Part shown: piece by piece, positions 36,302-48,700 of the stretch
Numbering within the stretch: the stretch's first letter is position 1
How the letters are laid out: every line of letters starts with the position of its first letter
Source of the DNA: Acephala macrosclerotiorum
Taxonomy: Eukaryota; Ascomycota; Leotiomycetes; Helotiales; Mollisiaceae
Length of the DNA stretch: 57,183 nucleotides
Reading direction: 5' to 3'
NCBI GenBank assembly: GCA_014904845.1
Contig: MU119515.1
Span: 1-57,183 of the forward strand
Made by a program: the position numbers and the translations under genes
Notes under the pieces: model-generated
Told to the model about the DNA's origin: nothing
Databases searched by the model: none
The model's input: only the letters and a program-made list of their open reading frames with translations

Positions 36302-39300
36302 TTACTCGAATTCTTAGTATATATACTTACTGTAAAATCTATTAATAGAACTTTCGATAAATTATCGAAATATTTAAATTCGAAAAAAGGTTTTCTAATT
36401 ATAGTGTTCAAATACACTATTAAAAGTTTTAATCAAATTAGATCGAATTTATTAAAGTGCAGTACGCGATTTTTCAATTTTGCTTACTTTAAAGAGAAAA
36501 TCTTTACTTAAAATTGTATACTATTCCAAGATTTTCTTAGAAAATTCCAAGGTAATACTATTTTCAATTCTTTTTTTCTATTTAATTAAAATTTTTTTTA
36601 TTACGTCTTTAGTTTTCATGAGTTTATTATTGATATTATTAATCGTAATTACTTTTTTTTCAAGTGATAATTTATTAATAGTTTTTTATAGATTATCGAG
36701 ATCGTATTATACGATTTGTACAAACGTATTATAATTATTTTTACTTCGTTTTTTGTGCGCGAGATTTGTATTTTCGAGATTTAATAAAGCATTTTTTTGA
36801 AATATAATAGTAATATTGTAAAAATTTCAAAAATAAAAATTGAAATTATAGAATTTGCGCATAAAAAAGCAATATAATAAATTGATCGAATTTTAAAAGT
36901 AAAAAACGCGTAAATTTGAAAAAAAAAAATCTATTAATAAAATCGAAAAAAGTTATAAATTTTTATACTTATAAAAAAATTACACAAAAAAAGTAAACAA
37001 ATATTTTTGCGTTTTAAATAATTGAAAATTATAAAATTTATTTATTTTTACGAAAAAATTTTTTTAAAGCGTATTAATATATATAATTAAAATATTATAA
37101 TACTAATTTCGAATAAAAAATTTTAAAAATTTTAAGTAAATAATTTTATATTGATTTTTTATAAAGTGTATTAAATAAATCTTAAAAAAAAAAAAATAAA
37201 AAAAAGCAAATACTTATAAATTGTTCTTATAGAAAAAATATATATAGATTCTTGAAAAAAATCGTCGTAAAATGTTTAAATAAATAGAATATATTCGATT
37301 AATAAAATTATTTGCATATAAAATAATACAAATTAAAATTTTAAAAAAATAAAAAAAAAAATAAATAATATTGAAAAAAAATTATAATCTTTGAATTAAT
37401 ATAAAATTAAGAAATTGTAATTGAAAAGTTTTAAAAAAAAGAAAAAAAAGAATTGAAAAAAGTTTTCTTATAAATTATAGTAAATATTATATCAATGAAC
37501 GTTTATATAATTTAAATACAATTAAATATAATCGAAATATATTTAAATGTATTGAAATATATTTGAAAATACTCGAATATATTAAAAAATATTCTCTATA
37601 AATCTTAAAAACTAAAATTTTTTAAAATTTTCTAAAAAAAGAAAAAGTAGTACAATCTCGTCTCTTTATATAATAGAATCGTCTCGATTACAATAAGAGA
37701 AAAATGGAACTTTCGAAGCGTAAATAGAATTTGTCAAAATAAATAAAAGTATTCTAAAGAAAATCGGTAAAAAAATGGAATTACTATAAATAGAAAAAAA
37801 AAAAATAGTTTTTTCTCGATTAAAAAATCGCTATTATTTCGAAGTTTAACGAATTCTTTTCATTTATTTAGTCTTTAGAGAATCGTATGTATTTGTCTTT
37901 TTCAATCTCGCTGAATTCAAAAATACGAATTATAATTTCAATTTTTTTTTCAATTTTTTGAATACTTTATTTATTACGAAATTCTTTAATCGCTTTTTCT
38001 TTTATATTTATATTCTTATTATCGTTAAAATCAATGAATTCAATAGTATTCTCGTTTTTACTATTGTTTAAAGAATTTTAATATTTATTTCTTTTAATAA
38101 ACTTTTTTAAGCGATTTTCAATATATAATCTTCGAATTGTTGTTCTGTTTATTTCTTTGAACAAATAATTCTTTTTCAATTAATTTGTTTAACGAACTCG
38201 ATATGGACTCAATTATTTGTATAATAATTTAATATTTTTAAATATATTTTGATCAATGAATTTAATATTATATACTAATACGAAATCTTTTTCTCGAATT
38301 AGTTTTTTTCGTATTTAATAATAAGTATCGAAGTATACTTGACTTTATTTGCAATTATACTTTTTTTTTAGTTTCGATTTTTCTATATTCTCATTTCGCA
38401 TTTTAATCTATTTAATTCTCAACTCAAAAAACTTCGCTCGATTATATACTTCGTTTCAATCGAGAGTCTTTTAAATAGAAAATCGAGTTTCAATAAATAG
38501 AATAATTTCTTTACTATAAACTATATAAAATAGTATGCATTTAATTGATTTATAAATAGTCGTTCGATTCGCAAAAAAAAACAATTAATAAGTATTTTAA
38601 TCAGTTTTTCTTGTTTTTTTTCGTTAAAACAATTAATGCGATAATAATAAACTGATATTTTCACTCAATTATCTCGTTTACTTTCGAATTATATATAAAA
38701 ATAATAATTCGTTTGATTTCGAATTTGTTTAGTTTTTTGATAATAATTTCTTTGAATTCGAGTCTTTCGTCCAATTTTATGTGATCGAAAACGCTGTATT
38801 TACAAATAATATCATTGTAAATAAACTTAGTAATCTTTTTAGAAATCGAATTCTTTATTAATTTGATTTCAATTCAATCGAAAAAATTATCTCGTACTAT
38901 AATCAAACTATCGAACATTTCACATTACGAGAACTTAATCACATTTATTTTAATACAATAGAATAACGAAACTACTCTCTAAAAATACAAAGTTTTTTCG
39001 TGTTTTTTTTTGCTTTTATACTAATAATCGCTACAATTTACTACAAAATCTCGAACGTTTTCATAATACTCTTTCTAATAATATCGATTAATCACTCGAT
39101 AATAAATACTCTTTTTTTTAATATATTCAAACTTATTATATAATTCAATTATAATTATTATATACTATTTTAAATCGTTTAAAACAAATCGAAATAAATA
39201 GAATTTAATAGTATTTTTCTATAGTATTTTATTTCAAATACTATAATCGACGAATTCTCGAATTAATTTACAGAATTTTACTCTTGAAAACTATTTTAAT

Positions 39301-42300
39301 CGTTTTAAAATTGTCAAATACTAAACAATATTTTGAGAATAATTCGAATAATTATTATCAAAAGAAAAAATGGCATTATTATCGTTGTTATTATTTAGTA
39401 ATTTATTGATCTCAAAAAAAGCGATTAATATAACGCATACGAAAAATACGATCGATATCGAAAGTTGAAAATCAAAAACATCGAGTTTGAAAAAATTTCT
39501 TTAAATTTGATCTAACAATTCAAACAAATATTTTCATTTCACGTGTTTACTTTTAATCACAAACGATTTACTTTCAATCTTTCGATTAATTTTGCGTTTT
39601 TTAATCGAGATTAAAATTATTTCAATGCAATCAAACTCGATTACAATAAATTTATCAATATTTGTTTTTTTTTCTAAATTATCGTTTTTTATTCGCAATC
39701 TTCTAAATAATCCGTTTATAGTAATATAAATACTTTCTCTAATATACTTAATTTCGAAATCGAATAATCGTATTCAAACGAGTTAACGAATAATCAAAGT
39801 ACTAAAAAAATCTATTGTTACTCGATTCAATTAAACAACGAGTATATTAGCGTTCGTCTCAAAAATGAAATAAACGCTATATAATCAAAACCGTAATTTG
39901 TAAAAACATTTCAAGACTTTTCAATACTTTCTTTTTATCGCATTATAGTTTCGCTTAATAGTATTTCAAAGTCTTAACTCGTATCGAATTACTCGTTTCC
40001 GTTTTTTGTCGTTATACTAATCGAGTATCTTTTTATACTTTTATTGATTAGTATCAATACTTAAAATAATTATTTTCTATTTATCTACAAAATCATAATA
40101 AATTTTGCAAAATATCGAAACTATCGTAAATTTATTTTATAAAAACATTATAACGACTTTTTATTTTTTTTTTTATTCGAAAAATTCGTTTTTTCTAATT
40201 AATCGATATAACAATTCAATAATAATATTAAAATATTGAATTTATATTTTATAATAAATACAAATTCTAATAAAAATTTTGATTTTAAAAATATTATTAT
40301 ATTTAATTTATTTTAAAATCTTAATAATCTTTGTACTTTCAAAAAAACGCTTTTTAAAATTGTAAATGAAATCAATAATAATTATTTCGTTTTAATAAAA
40401 TTGTAATTTGAACTTTATATAAATTTGAATTCTCTCGATTCGATTCAACGTTTTATTCAAATTTTAAATGTATTTAAAAACGAATCGACAAATCTTTAAA
40501 AGTACTAATTCGCTATTGTAATTCGTATAAAGTCTCTTAATTCTTACGTTATTCAAAAATAGTATTACGACTCTAAAAAACACGTTTTTTAGAATTGTTA
40601 TAATAATTCGAACGAATTGAATTATAGAGTTAATTACTTCTTAAAGCGATATTATTATTCGTAAAAATTCTAATAAAATCATAAAAGCAATTATATTTCT
40701 ATTTCGAACGTTTAATGTGAATTAATTGTATTCAAAAAAAAAATTTATTAAAAAAGCGCAAAAATATTCGATAAATTCCTTAGAAAATTCATCTACGAAA
40801 AAAAGTATATTAACGTCTTTTAAAATAATCGAATTTATTTTCATAATCGCATTAATTAATCGATAAATTCTAACGACTTTTTTCGCGATTAAAAACTATA
40901 AATTCCAATAAAAATTATTACTTTTTTCGAGTACTTCGCAATCGAATCGTTTTTAAAACATTTTTACTATAATCAAAAACAAGACTTTAAAGCAATAAAA
41001 ACTCTTTTTTTGTTACGTTGTATATTGAATTGTTTTAATACGAATAAACGAATTAATATTTTTATAAATTTTAAAAATTTTTTTCCAATCAAATACTATT
41101 ACTTTTTTACGATTGAATATCATTTTATCGAATATTTCTTTTTCAGATTTTTATAGTCAATTCTCGATAAATAGAAATATTAATCGCTTAAAAGTAAATT
41201 GTAATTTTTTTAATATCGAAGCAATTCGCGGTAGTAAATATTTTACATATTTTCCAGTGTATTTTTAAAGTGTTTTTCGCGTTTTAAATCGTTCGAATTA
41301 GTTTTTTCGTTCTTTGAGAATTTCTTTAGTTTTGTCGATTAAATCGGCGGGTTGTACTTTTTTGAATTTGAGTTTGTATATCGTATTGACGTTTATATTG
41401 AATAGTCTTAAGTTGAAATTATTTAACGATAAAATTATTCTTTTTATTCGAGTTTTTTTTTCGTTTCTATACTCGAAAATTCTTCGATTTCGTTTTTTTT
41501 CAATGAAATAAAGTAATTAGCGCTTTGTATCGTTTTTTAAATATTTTCTTATAACGTTTACGTCTAAAAACAGTAATACTATTACAAAAAAATACTTTTT
41601 CGCTTTTTCGTTAAAAATTTTTTTATTCAAAATCTCGTTTACTTTCTTTCTATCAAAAAAAGAAAACGTTTTATAGAAAATCGAAAAAAATGATTTCGTT
41701 TTTTGTATTGTTTTATTTGTGTTTTTCTTTGAATTAATAGTACTTGTTTCAATTGTACTTGTTTTGCATAAAGTAATATTAAAAGTGTTTAATAAAAAAT
41801 TAGAAATAAAAAAAAATTCGTTAGAGTATAAAAACCGTCCGCGAACTCTAGTACTATACTATTCTCTAACAATACTAATACTTAGTTTCTCGCGTTGTAT
41901 TCTTTTTTTGATATTTTTTCGACTTGAAAATACATACGAACATAGCGATTTCTAGTGATTTAACGCAAATAAATTTTCAAGAAAAAAACAATTATAATCG
42001 TACAAATAAAACTAAGATCTTTAAAGTCTCAAAATACACTATTTTACGAATTATTATTTTTATATTCAATTTGCATTTTTATTGTAACGACAAATAATTG
42101 TCTCAAAAAAATTTTCTTTGTACTATTTACAAAAAAAAAAGAAATTTCACATTCGATTCTATGTTTAATCTTTATTTTTATAACTATTACTTCGACGAAT
42201 TCGAAGTTCTATTCAATAGTAGTAAACAATTGAAAATTTTTAACGTTTGTAATAATACTATCGAAATCTCGAATTATATACATAGAAACAATATAATACT

Positions 42301-45300
42301 CCGTTTCAATATTTAGTATTTCGCATTCTTCGCTTAAATCAATTAATTTAAACAAATTGAAATATAATTTAAAAACAACGATAATATGTTTTCTTTTAAT
42401 CAGTAACGAGAAATCGATCTCTATAAAATTAATTTCGAGTATTACAAAATTCTTAGTAATAAAAGCAAACTAACTCGTTCTTTCAAACATTCTATAAAAA
42501 CTCTAAGAAAACTGTTTCATAAAATCAACGACTTTTAGTATTTCTTTTGTTACAGCGATTCTAGTATTTATTAGAATCAAATAATAAGCGTTGTCTTTTC
42601 GCTATTGATTAGTAATTACTACAATAGAATTCAATGTTTTCAAAGTATTAATAATTATTTTCATTTTTTTTTAAATTCTTGAAAATAATACTATACTCTT
42701 AAAAAGTTTTCGCAGTAAAATTTCATTAATAAAATTATTACTTTTAGTATCGAATTATTATCTCAAAATTTTATTTTTCGATTGATTTACGTTTATTTTT
42801 TCTCGTTTTTCGTTTTAAGCGCTTTGTGAAATTTGTTATTGCGATTCGATTTTTAAATACTTTTTTTCTATTTTTACTTTTCATCGAAAGTTTTCTCATA
42901 CACTTTGAATTTTGCTTTTCGATTTACTCGTTATTACTATATTTATTATTATTGTATTTACTAACAATTTTTCATAGAATTTATTAATAATCGCTCTATT
43001 AAAACTTTGAACATTGATATTATTACTATTGAAAATATACGACGATAAATTCGATTCTCTTAAAATTTCTTTATTAGTACTAGTTTTACTCTTTTTTTGA
43101 ATAGTAAACTAAACAAATTCTTAAATTCTCTATGCATTCTTAAAGCGTTTATCGAGATCGTAATCAAAAAGTCCTTTAACTACTTGTTCTATAATCTGAT
43201 TATACTAGCGTCGATTATTTCTAAGTATAAACGATCGCGAAAATCGATCACGATTCTAAAAACTATAATACTATTAATCGTTCTTTCAATAGTAATACTT
43301 ACGATTAATTAACTCATCTATAAATAAACAACGATCCACGAAAAAGTAATCAACGAAAAAATCGACTTCTTCGTTCTTTGTTCGCTCGAAATACTCGAAA
43401 TAATATTGCTCGCTTTATTGATCGTTATATATAGTATTGACCTCTATTACATTCTTTTGAACGGTCGGCGATATACTTTACGAGAGTCCAATCAACGTTA
43501 AATCATATAAAGCTCTATATTCGCTTTTTTTTATATTACTATATTTTTCTCGTTTTCGATTAAAACTCTTTTCTCGTTTATATTCTCGTGAAAAAGTAAA
43601 CTAATTCTGATTCTAGTTTATAAAAACTATAACGTTATTCAATTTTTAAAACATTTTTACAATATTAGCGTTTAAAGCGATTTTCAAATCATTGAATAAT
43701 ACAAAAAAAAAAAAAAACTTTTCTAGTTCTCTAATAAAATCGTTCATTTGAATTAAAAATTTTAATACGAATATTTGTCGAGTTCTCTAAATCTAAATAA
43801 TACGTAAAATCGAAAATTGAAATTCGATATAAATTTTCTTAGCGATTGCGTACATTTTTCATTGAATCTTTTTTATAAATAGCTCGAATAAAATAAAAAA
43901 TAGCAAATTATTAATTGCATTTAAAATCATTCTTTGTACTACGATATTCAAATGTTTTTATCGAATTTTCAAGTATTTTAAATCGTTAATTTCATTGTAT
44001 TACCGTTTTTTCTTTTTATATTTATATGCGATAATCGCTTTTTTATACATTTTATTGTAATTATAAATAGATATTTCTATCGATTCGTAATCGATTTCTC
44101 TAAAAATTCGTTTTTTAATATATATTGAAAATCTTTTTATAAACTTACGTTTTTAATATTATTTGTTCAATTTATTTCATTTGATTAATTTTTTAAATAC
44201 TCGATCGAATAAATCTACATACGTTTTTATTACTAAAAAACTTCTCGTAAATTAATCAATAATTTTATATAAAAACTCTATATTTACTCGATAGTATTTC
44301 TAATTATATTCGCGAAATTCTTTTTTTAAAACGTCGTAAAACTCTTTTTTTAAATAGTTTTCAATATTGTACTTTAATATAAATCGAATTTACTTTTTGT
44401 AAATCGAATTAATATATTGTAAAAATCGTATTTTTTTAATTTTTAAAATAATTTTATAGTTTTCACATATATTATCGTATTGTTTTAAAAAAGTCGTAAT
44501 ATTGTTTTTTTTGAATCAAAATACTTCAAAAACTCCAAAAAAAAACATTTATAGTTTTAATACGAGTACGTATTTCTCGAAATTTTGCATTTTTAAAAAA
44601 CTGTTTTTACTATTCGTAAAAAATTTCTTAAAAAAAATCGATAATATAATTAAAGTAAAAATGTTTTCTATTGAAAAAAATAAACTTTAATACGAATAAT
44701 TTACTGATTTTAGTCTTTAAACTAAGAATTAATTTAATAATCTAAAAATGCGAATTTTCAAATTATTATCTCTAAATAAAATTCATTTTAAAAATTGATT
44801 TCTATTTATATCGTTTTTTCGTAAGATTTTTTTTATTTCAATCTTTACTCGAAATTTCGCTCGTTTATTCGTTCTAATAAAATGTATTTTTTAAATAAAC
44901 ACTTTTTTAATCGATTTCTTTCGATTAAAATCTCTTGTTTCAATTTTTTTCGTATTATTTTCTGAAATTCGAAACTCATTTTAATTCTATTATTTTAATT
45001 TGAAAACGATTACGAGCGATCCGCGAATTGCGATTTTCAAAAAAATTAAAACTAAAATATAAAACAATAAAACAATTTCGTTTTTTAATACTACAATCTT
45101 TTTTTTCTTTCGCATTAAAACTTTTTTTTTTATATTCTAATTTCTATTAAAAATAAAATTAATTATTGTAAATAATTGTCGCGAATTTTTTTTTTTCTTT
45201 TTTATATTCGCTTTAATACTAATTATCTCGAGTAATTCAATATGTAATTCTTATAAATTAATATTTTTTTATAATTTCGTAATTTTGTAATTAAATCATT

Positions 45301-45477
45301 TAATCTCGAATAATACAATCAAAATAAAAGATTCTCGTTAATTGATTTTCAGTTTTCGATTTTTAATAGTTTAAATTTTTTTTTAATAGTAATAAAAAAC
45401 AAAATATACAAATCGTATATAAACAATTCTCAGTAAAATCTATTAAAACAATTCACTTCTCGACGTCGCTTTACCAA
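36302..45477. other. Internal region of element copy 1, unreadable coding
   Basis: No intact gene. From roughly 38 kb rightward the plus strand keeps non-CpG C but has lost non-CpG G, the reverse of the left end. Short plus-strand frames (for example near 41,314, 41,719, 42,098 and 43,097) lie in different frames and are hydrophobic or low-complexity, so I do not call them. On the minus strand near 43,320-42,960 there is a longish frame interrupted by only a few stops, which may be another relic gene. 36,800-37,650 is more AT-rich than its surroundings and could be a nested insertion or simply heavier decay. Confidence 0.5.
45459..45476 (-). promoter_or_regulatory. Primer-binding-site candidate
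   Basis: Reading the minus strand, one base after the CA end of the right LTR comes an 18-nt stretch starting TGGTAAAGCGACG. TGG at this offset is the hallmark of a tRNA primer site, pairing with the tRNA CCA end. Matching a specific tRNA was not possible. The corresponding plus-strand position after the left LTR has no TGG even though G is well preserved there, which supports minus orientation. Confidence 0.5.
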
Positions 45478-45736
45478 TGTAAAAAAGCAATAAAATACAA
45501 AACAAAAAAACTCAATCGTAAATTAATTCGTTTTAATCAATAAATTAGATTTATTCGAAATAATTCGTAATTCGTAAATCAATCAATCAATTAATCAAAG
45601 TAAAAATAGAAAAAGTTATTAATTAATCTATAGTAAGCGAAAACTCCTTATGTACTAGAAAACACGTGACCAGTACTGCTCTCGAAACTAGCTATTTACA
45701 AGGATTTTTAAAGAGAAAATATATAATTTTATTACA
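45478..45736 (-). repeat. LTR, right copy (probable 5' LTR of copy 1)
   Basis: 259 bp, TGTAA...TTACA. Compared with the left LTR, differences are essentially all transitions. This copy keeps C (for example GACCAGTACTGCTCTCG) where the left copy has T, and has A where the left copy has G. The mutation therefore fell mainly on the opposite strand. Confidence 0.88.
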
Positions 45737-48700
45737 ATATTGTTATTCGTAAATAAAAAATCGTTATTAATTTCAATTGATAATAGAATTTTTTTAATTA
45801 TATTAATCGTAAATTCGAAAGTAAAAATATAAAAATATAAAAAAGAATCGAAAAACGATATTATATATTTGATATTTTATTATTAATAATTGGAATATCG
45901 AAAATTAATAAAAAATAATAAAAATATTATATATTTAATTTTTATCAATTGTATTTTCGAATTAAACTCGTTATAATATTTGTTATTTTTCGTTTTTTTT
46001 TATCGCCAAATAATTCAAATTGAAATTATTAATATTACTATTTAATATTAGTACTAATATTAACGATTATACTCGATTCGAAGTACTATTGATTTCTTAT
46101 TAATATTATTAATTACTATTTTCGTTTATTGATAAAATACGAAATCTCGACAATGTATTGTATTTTATTGTTTTATTATGCGATTTCGAGCGATAATATT
46201 TATATAAACGAAAATAATTTGAATATAAAGTACTTCGAAAAATAATTACAAAATATATATATCATGTAAATAAAAATTACAATTATTTTCAAGAATTATT
46301 ACATATTTAAAATTGTATATTAAAACGTTTAATTTAATAAAAAATACAAATCCATATTAAATAAAAAATTTTAAGCGTCGTTTTTTGTACAGATTTTAAT
46401 AAAAAACAATGTATTTCTTATTAATAAAATCTCTCGATTCAATTTCATTTTTTATTATCAAATACTATATATAATATTTCGTTTTAAAAATACGATTCAA
46501 TTAATCTTTCAAGTTTTTTCTTTTTTATTATATTTAATTAAAACGATTTAATTAAATGCAATTTCGACGCGATTCAAATTCTAGTTTATAATTATATTTA
46601 AAGTCTTTAAATATTTATAATATACATTTAATAATAAAAAAATAATCGAAGAATTTAATATTTAATATTATTAAATTTTTTATTTATACGTTAAACATTG
46701 AACGAAAATATATATTCAAATTTTATTTACTATTTTTACAATTCGAATTTATTATTATTAAATTTTTATAATTTATTATATTCATATTATTATTATAATT
46801 TTTTTATTTATTTTCAATTTTTAAAATTTATCGATTTTTATTTAAAAGCGAACTTATTATAGTAAATACTTACACGCAAATTATACGTTTTTTATAAATT
46901 GACAACAATAACGATTTTAATTTTTTTAAAAATTTACTCGATTTTAATATTTTTCTTTACGCGATATTTTTATATATTTAAAAAAAAGATAATAAAAAAA
47001 TCATTTTTTAAAATATAAATCGAAGTATAAAAAAAAGCGAAATTGGTTATTAAAATAAAATTAAATTTATAAAATTTTAATTTTGTATAAAATAAACTAT
47101 TAAAAATAATATTAAATATATTTGAATAAATAATATTTGTATTAATAAAAAAAATTATATCGAATTTAAAAAAATTATTATTTTTATATTTCGTTAGTAT
47201 TTTAATGCGATATATTGTTATATGTTTTTGTTAAACGTTTTAATAAACGATTTCGATTCGAAATTAGAATTAATTTTTCGAAAAAATAAATAATTTGATC
47301 AAAGTTAGATTTTTTAAGAGTTTTTTGTTTTAAAATCGATTAAGTTTTTCTCGAGAGAAAGCAAATAATTGGACGATAAAAATTTTCTCGTTCAATGAAT
47401 TTATAAAATAATCGAGATTTTTATTAATATTTTTCGAGAAAAACAATTTTTGTTTTTTTTTACCGTTTTTATACGGTTTTTATAAATAAAAAATCGAGAA
47501 ATCAAACGTGAAAAAAATAAAATATATTTATTTATAGATATTTTTAACGTTATTATATCGTTTTATTATAGTAAAAAAGAGATTAAAACGTTTAAACGAT
47601 TTCATAGTAAGATTTTAAAAGATTTTTAATAAGAAAATTTATTATAAAATAAAAATTGATATATTAAACAAATTTCTATATTTAGTACTATTAATTTCTC
47701 AATAGTATTTTCATAAATCAAAACGAAAATAAGATTATTTTCGATTTTATTTTTACAAATAACTTTGTTGAAAATATTGTTCGAAACAATTTTTATTTTA
47801 AATTAACGAGATAAAATTTTAATAATTTTTCGAAACGATTTTTGAAAATATTTAATACGTAATCGAAAATAAATTAGTATTTTTTAAGAATTGATCACTA
47901 GAAAATAATAAACGATTTAATATTAAATTAAAAATAATCGAAAAACGATTAATATTATTTCAAGTTTTATTAAAAAACTAAAAAAATTTTTTTTTACGAT
48001 TTTTTAAAACGCGAAAATATACAATTTTAAAATATATACGATATAATTAAACAAATACAAAAAAACTTTCAATAATATATCGTATTATTAGATCGCGATT
48101 AAATTTTTTAAATAAATTATATCAAATTTTTTTGGAAATTATTAAAAATACAAAATCTCGAAATAATAAAAGAAAAACTATCGTTTGTTCATTGGTCAAT
48201 CTTTAAAAAGTACGAGAATACGTACGAAAAAACTATTGAAAAATTAATAGTTTTCGATTTGAGATTTATTATATCGAGTATTTATAGTATTAAAATAAAT
48301 AATTTTTTTGTTTATAATACTAAAATATATTTTTTTTTTAATTTTAAATCGAATAATGTAATTAAATATATAAAATTGAAATATTTTAATATAGAATTTC
48401 AAAACGAAATATACGAAATTATTAATATATATATTGATAATTATTATATTTATAAAATTATCAAATTCAAATTAATATTAAAATTGAAAATTACTATAAA
48501 AAAAAATTTCAAAATGAAAATTGTATTCGATTTAATTTTATTTTAAAAATTAAAATATGTAAATTTTTTTATTTCGATTTTGAATTATAATTACGTTAAT
48601 AATTTGTAAGAATTATATTTTTAGATATAAGTATTATTAAAATTGAAATATAAAAAAAAATATTGAAATCTTTTAATTAATTTATAAAAAGTTTTTTGAA

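Larger units (their letters stand above)
33616..45736 (-). mobile_element. Decayed LTR-flanked element, copy 1 (12.1 kb)
   Basis: Two direct terminal repeats of exactly 259 bp (33,616-33,874 and 45,478-45,736), each beginning TG and ending CA, bound about 11.6 kb of internal DNA. ATAT flanks both ends (33,612-33,615 and 45,737-45,740), possibly a target duplication but weak in such AT-rich DNA. Minus orientation is favoured. A TGG-initiated primer-site candidate abuts the right LTR, a purine tract abuts the left LTR on the minus strand, and the longest relic frame reads minus. No reverse transcriptase, integrase or protease motif survives that I can recognise. The size is large for an element with such short LTRs, so nested insertions or an unusual non-autonomous element are possible. 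Copy 2 starts at 53,634. Confidence 0.8.

Noticed and set aside
39700..40060. Possible reverse-transcriptase YGF-like string on the minus strand
   Set aside because: Neighbouring RT motifs (PFGL, YxDD) could not be found in any frame, so the match is chance.
41314..44690. Plus-strand frames in the right half of element copy 1
   Set aside because: They lie in different frames, are hydrophobic or low-complexity, and run against the orientation indicated by the primer-site candidate.
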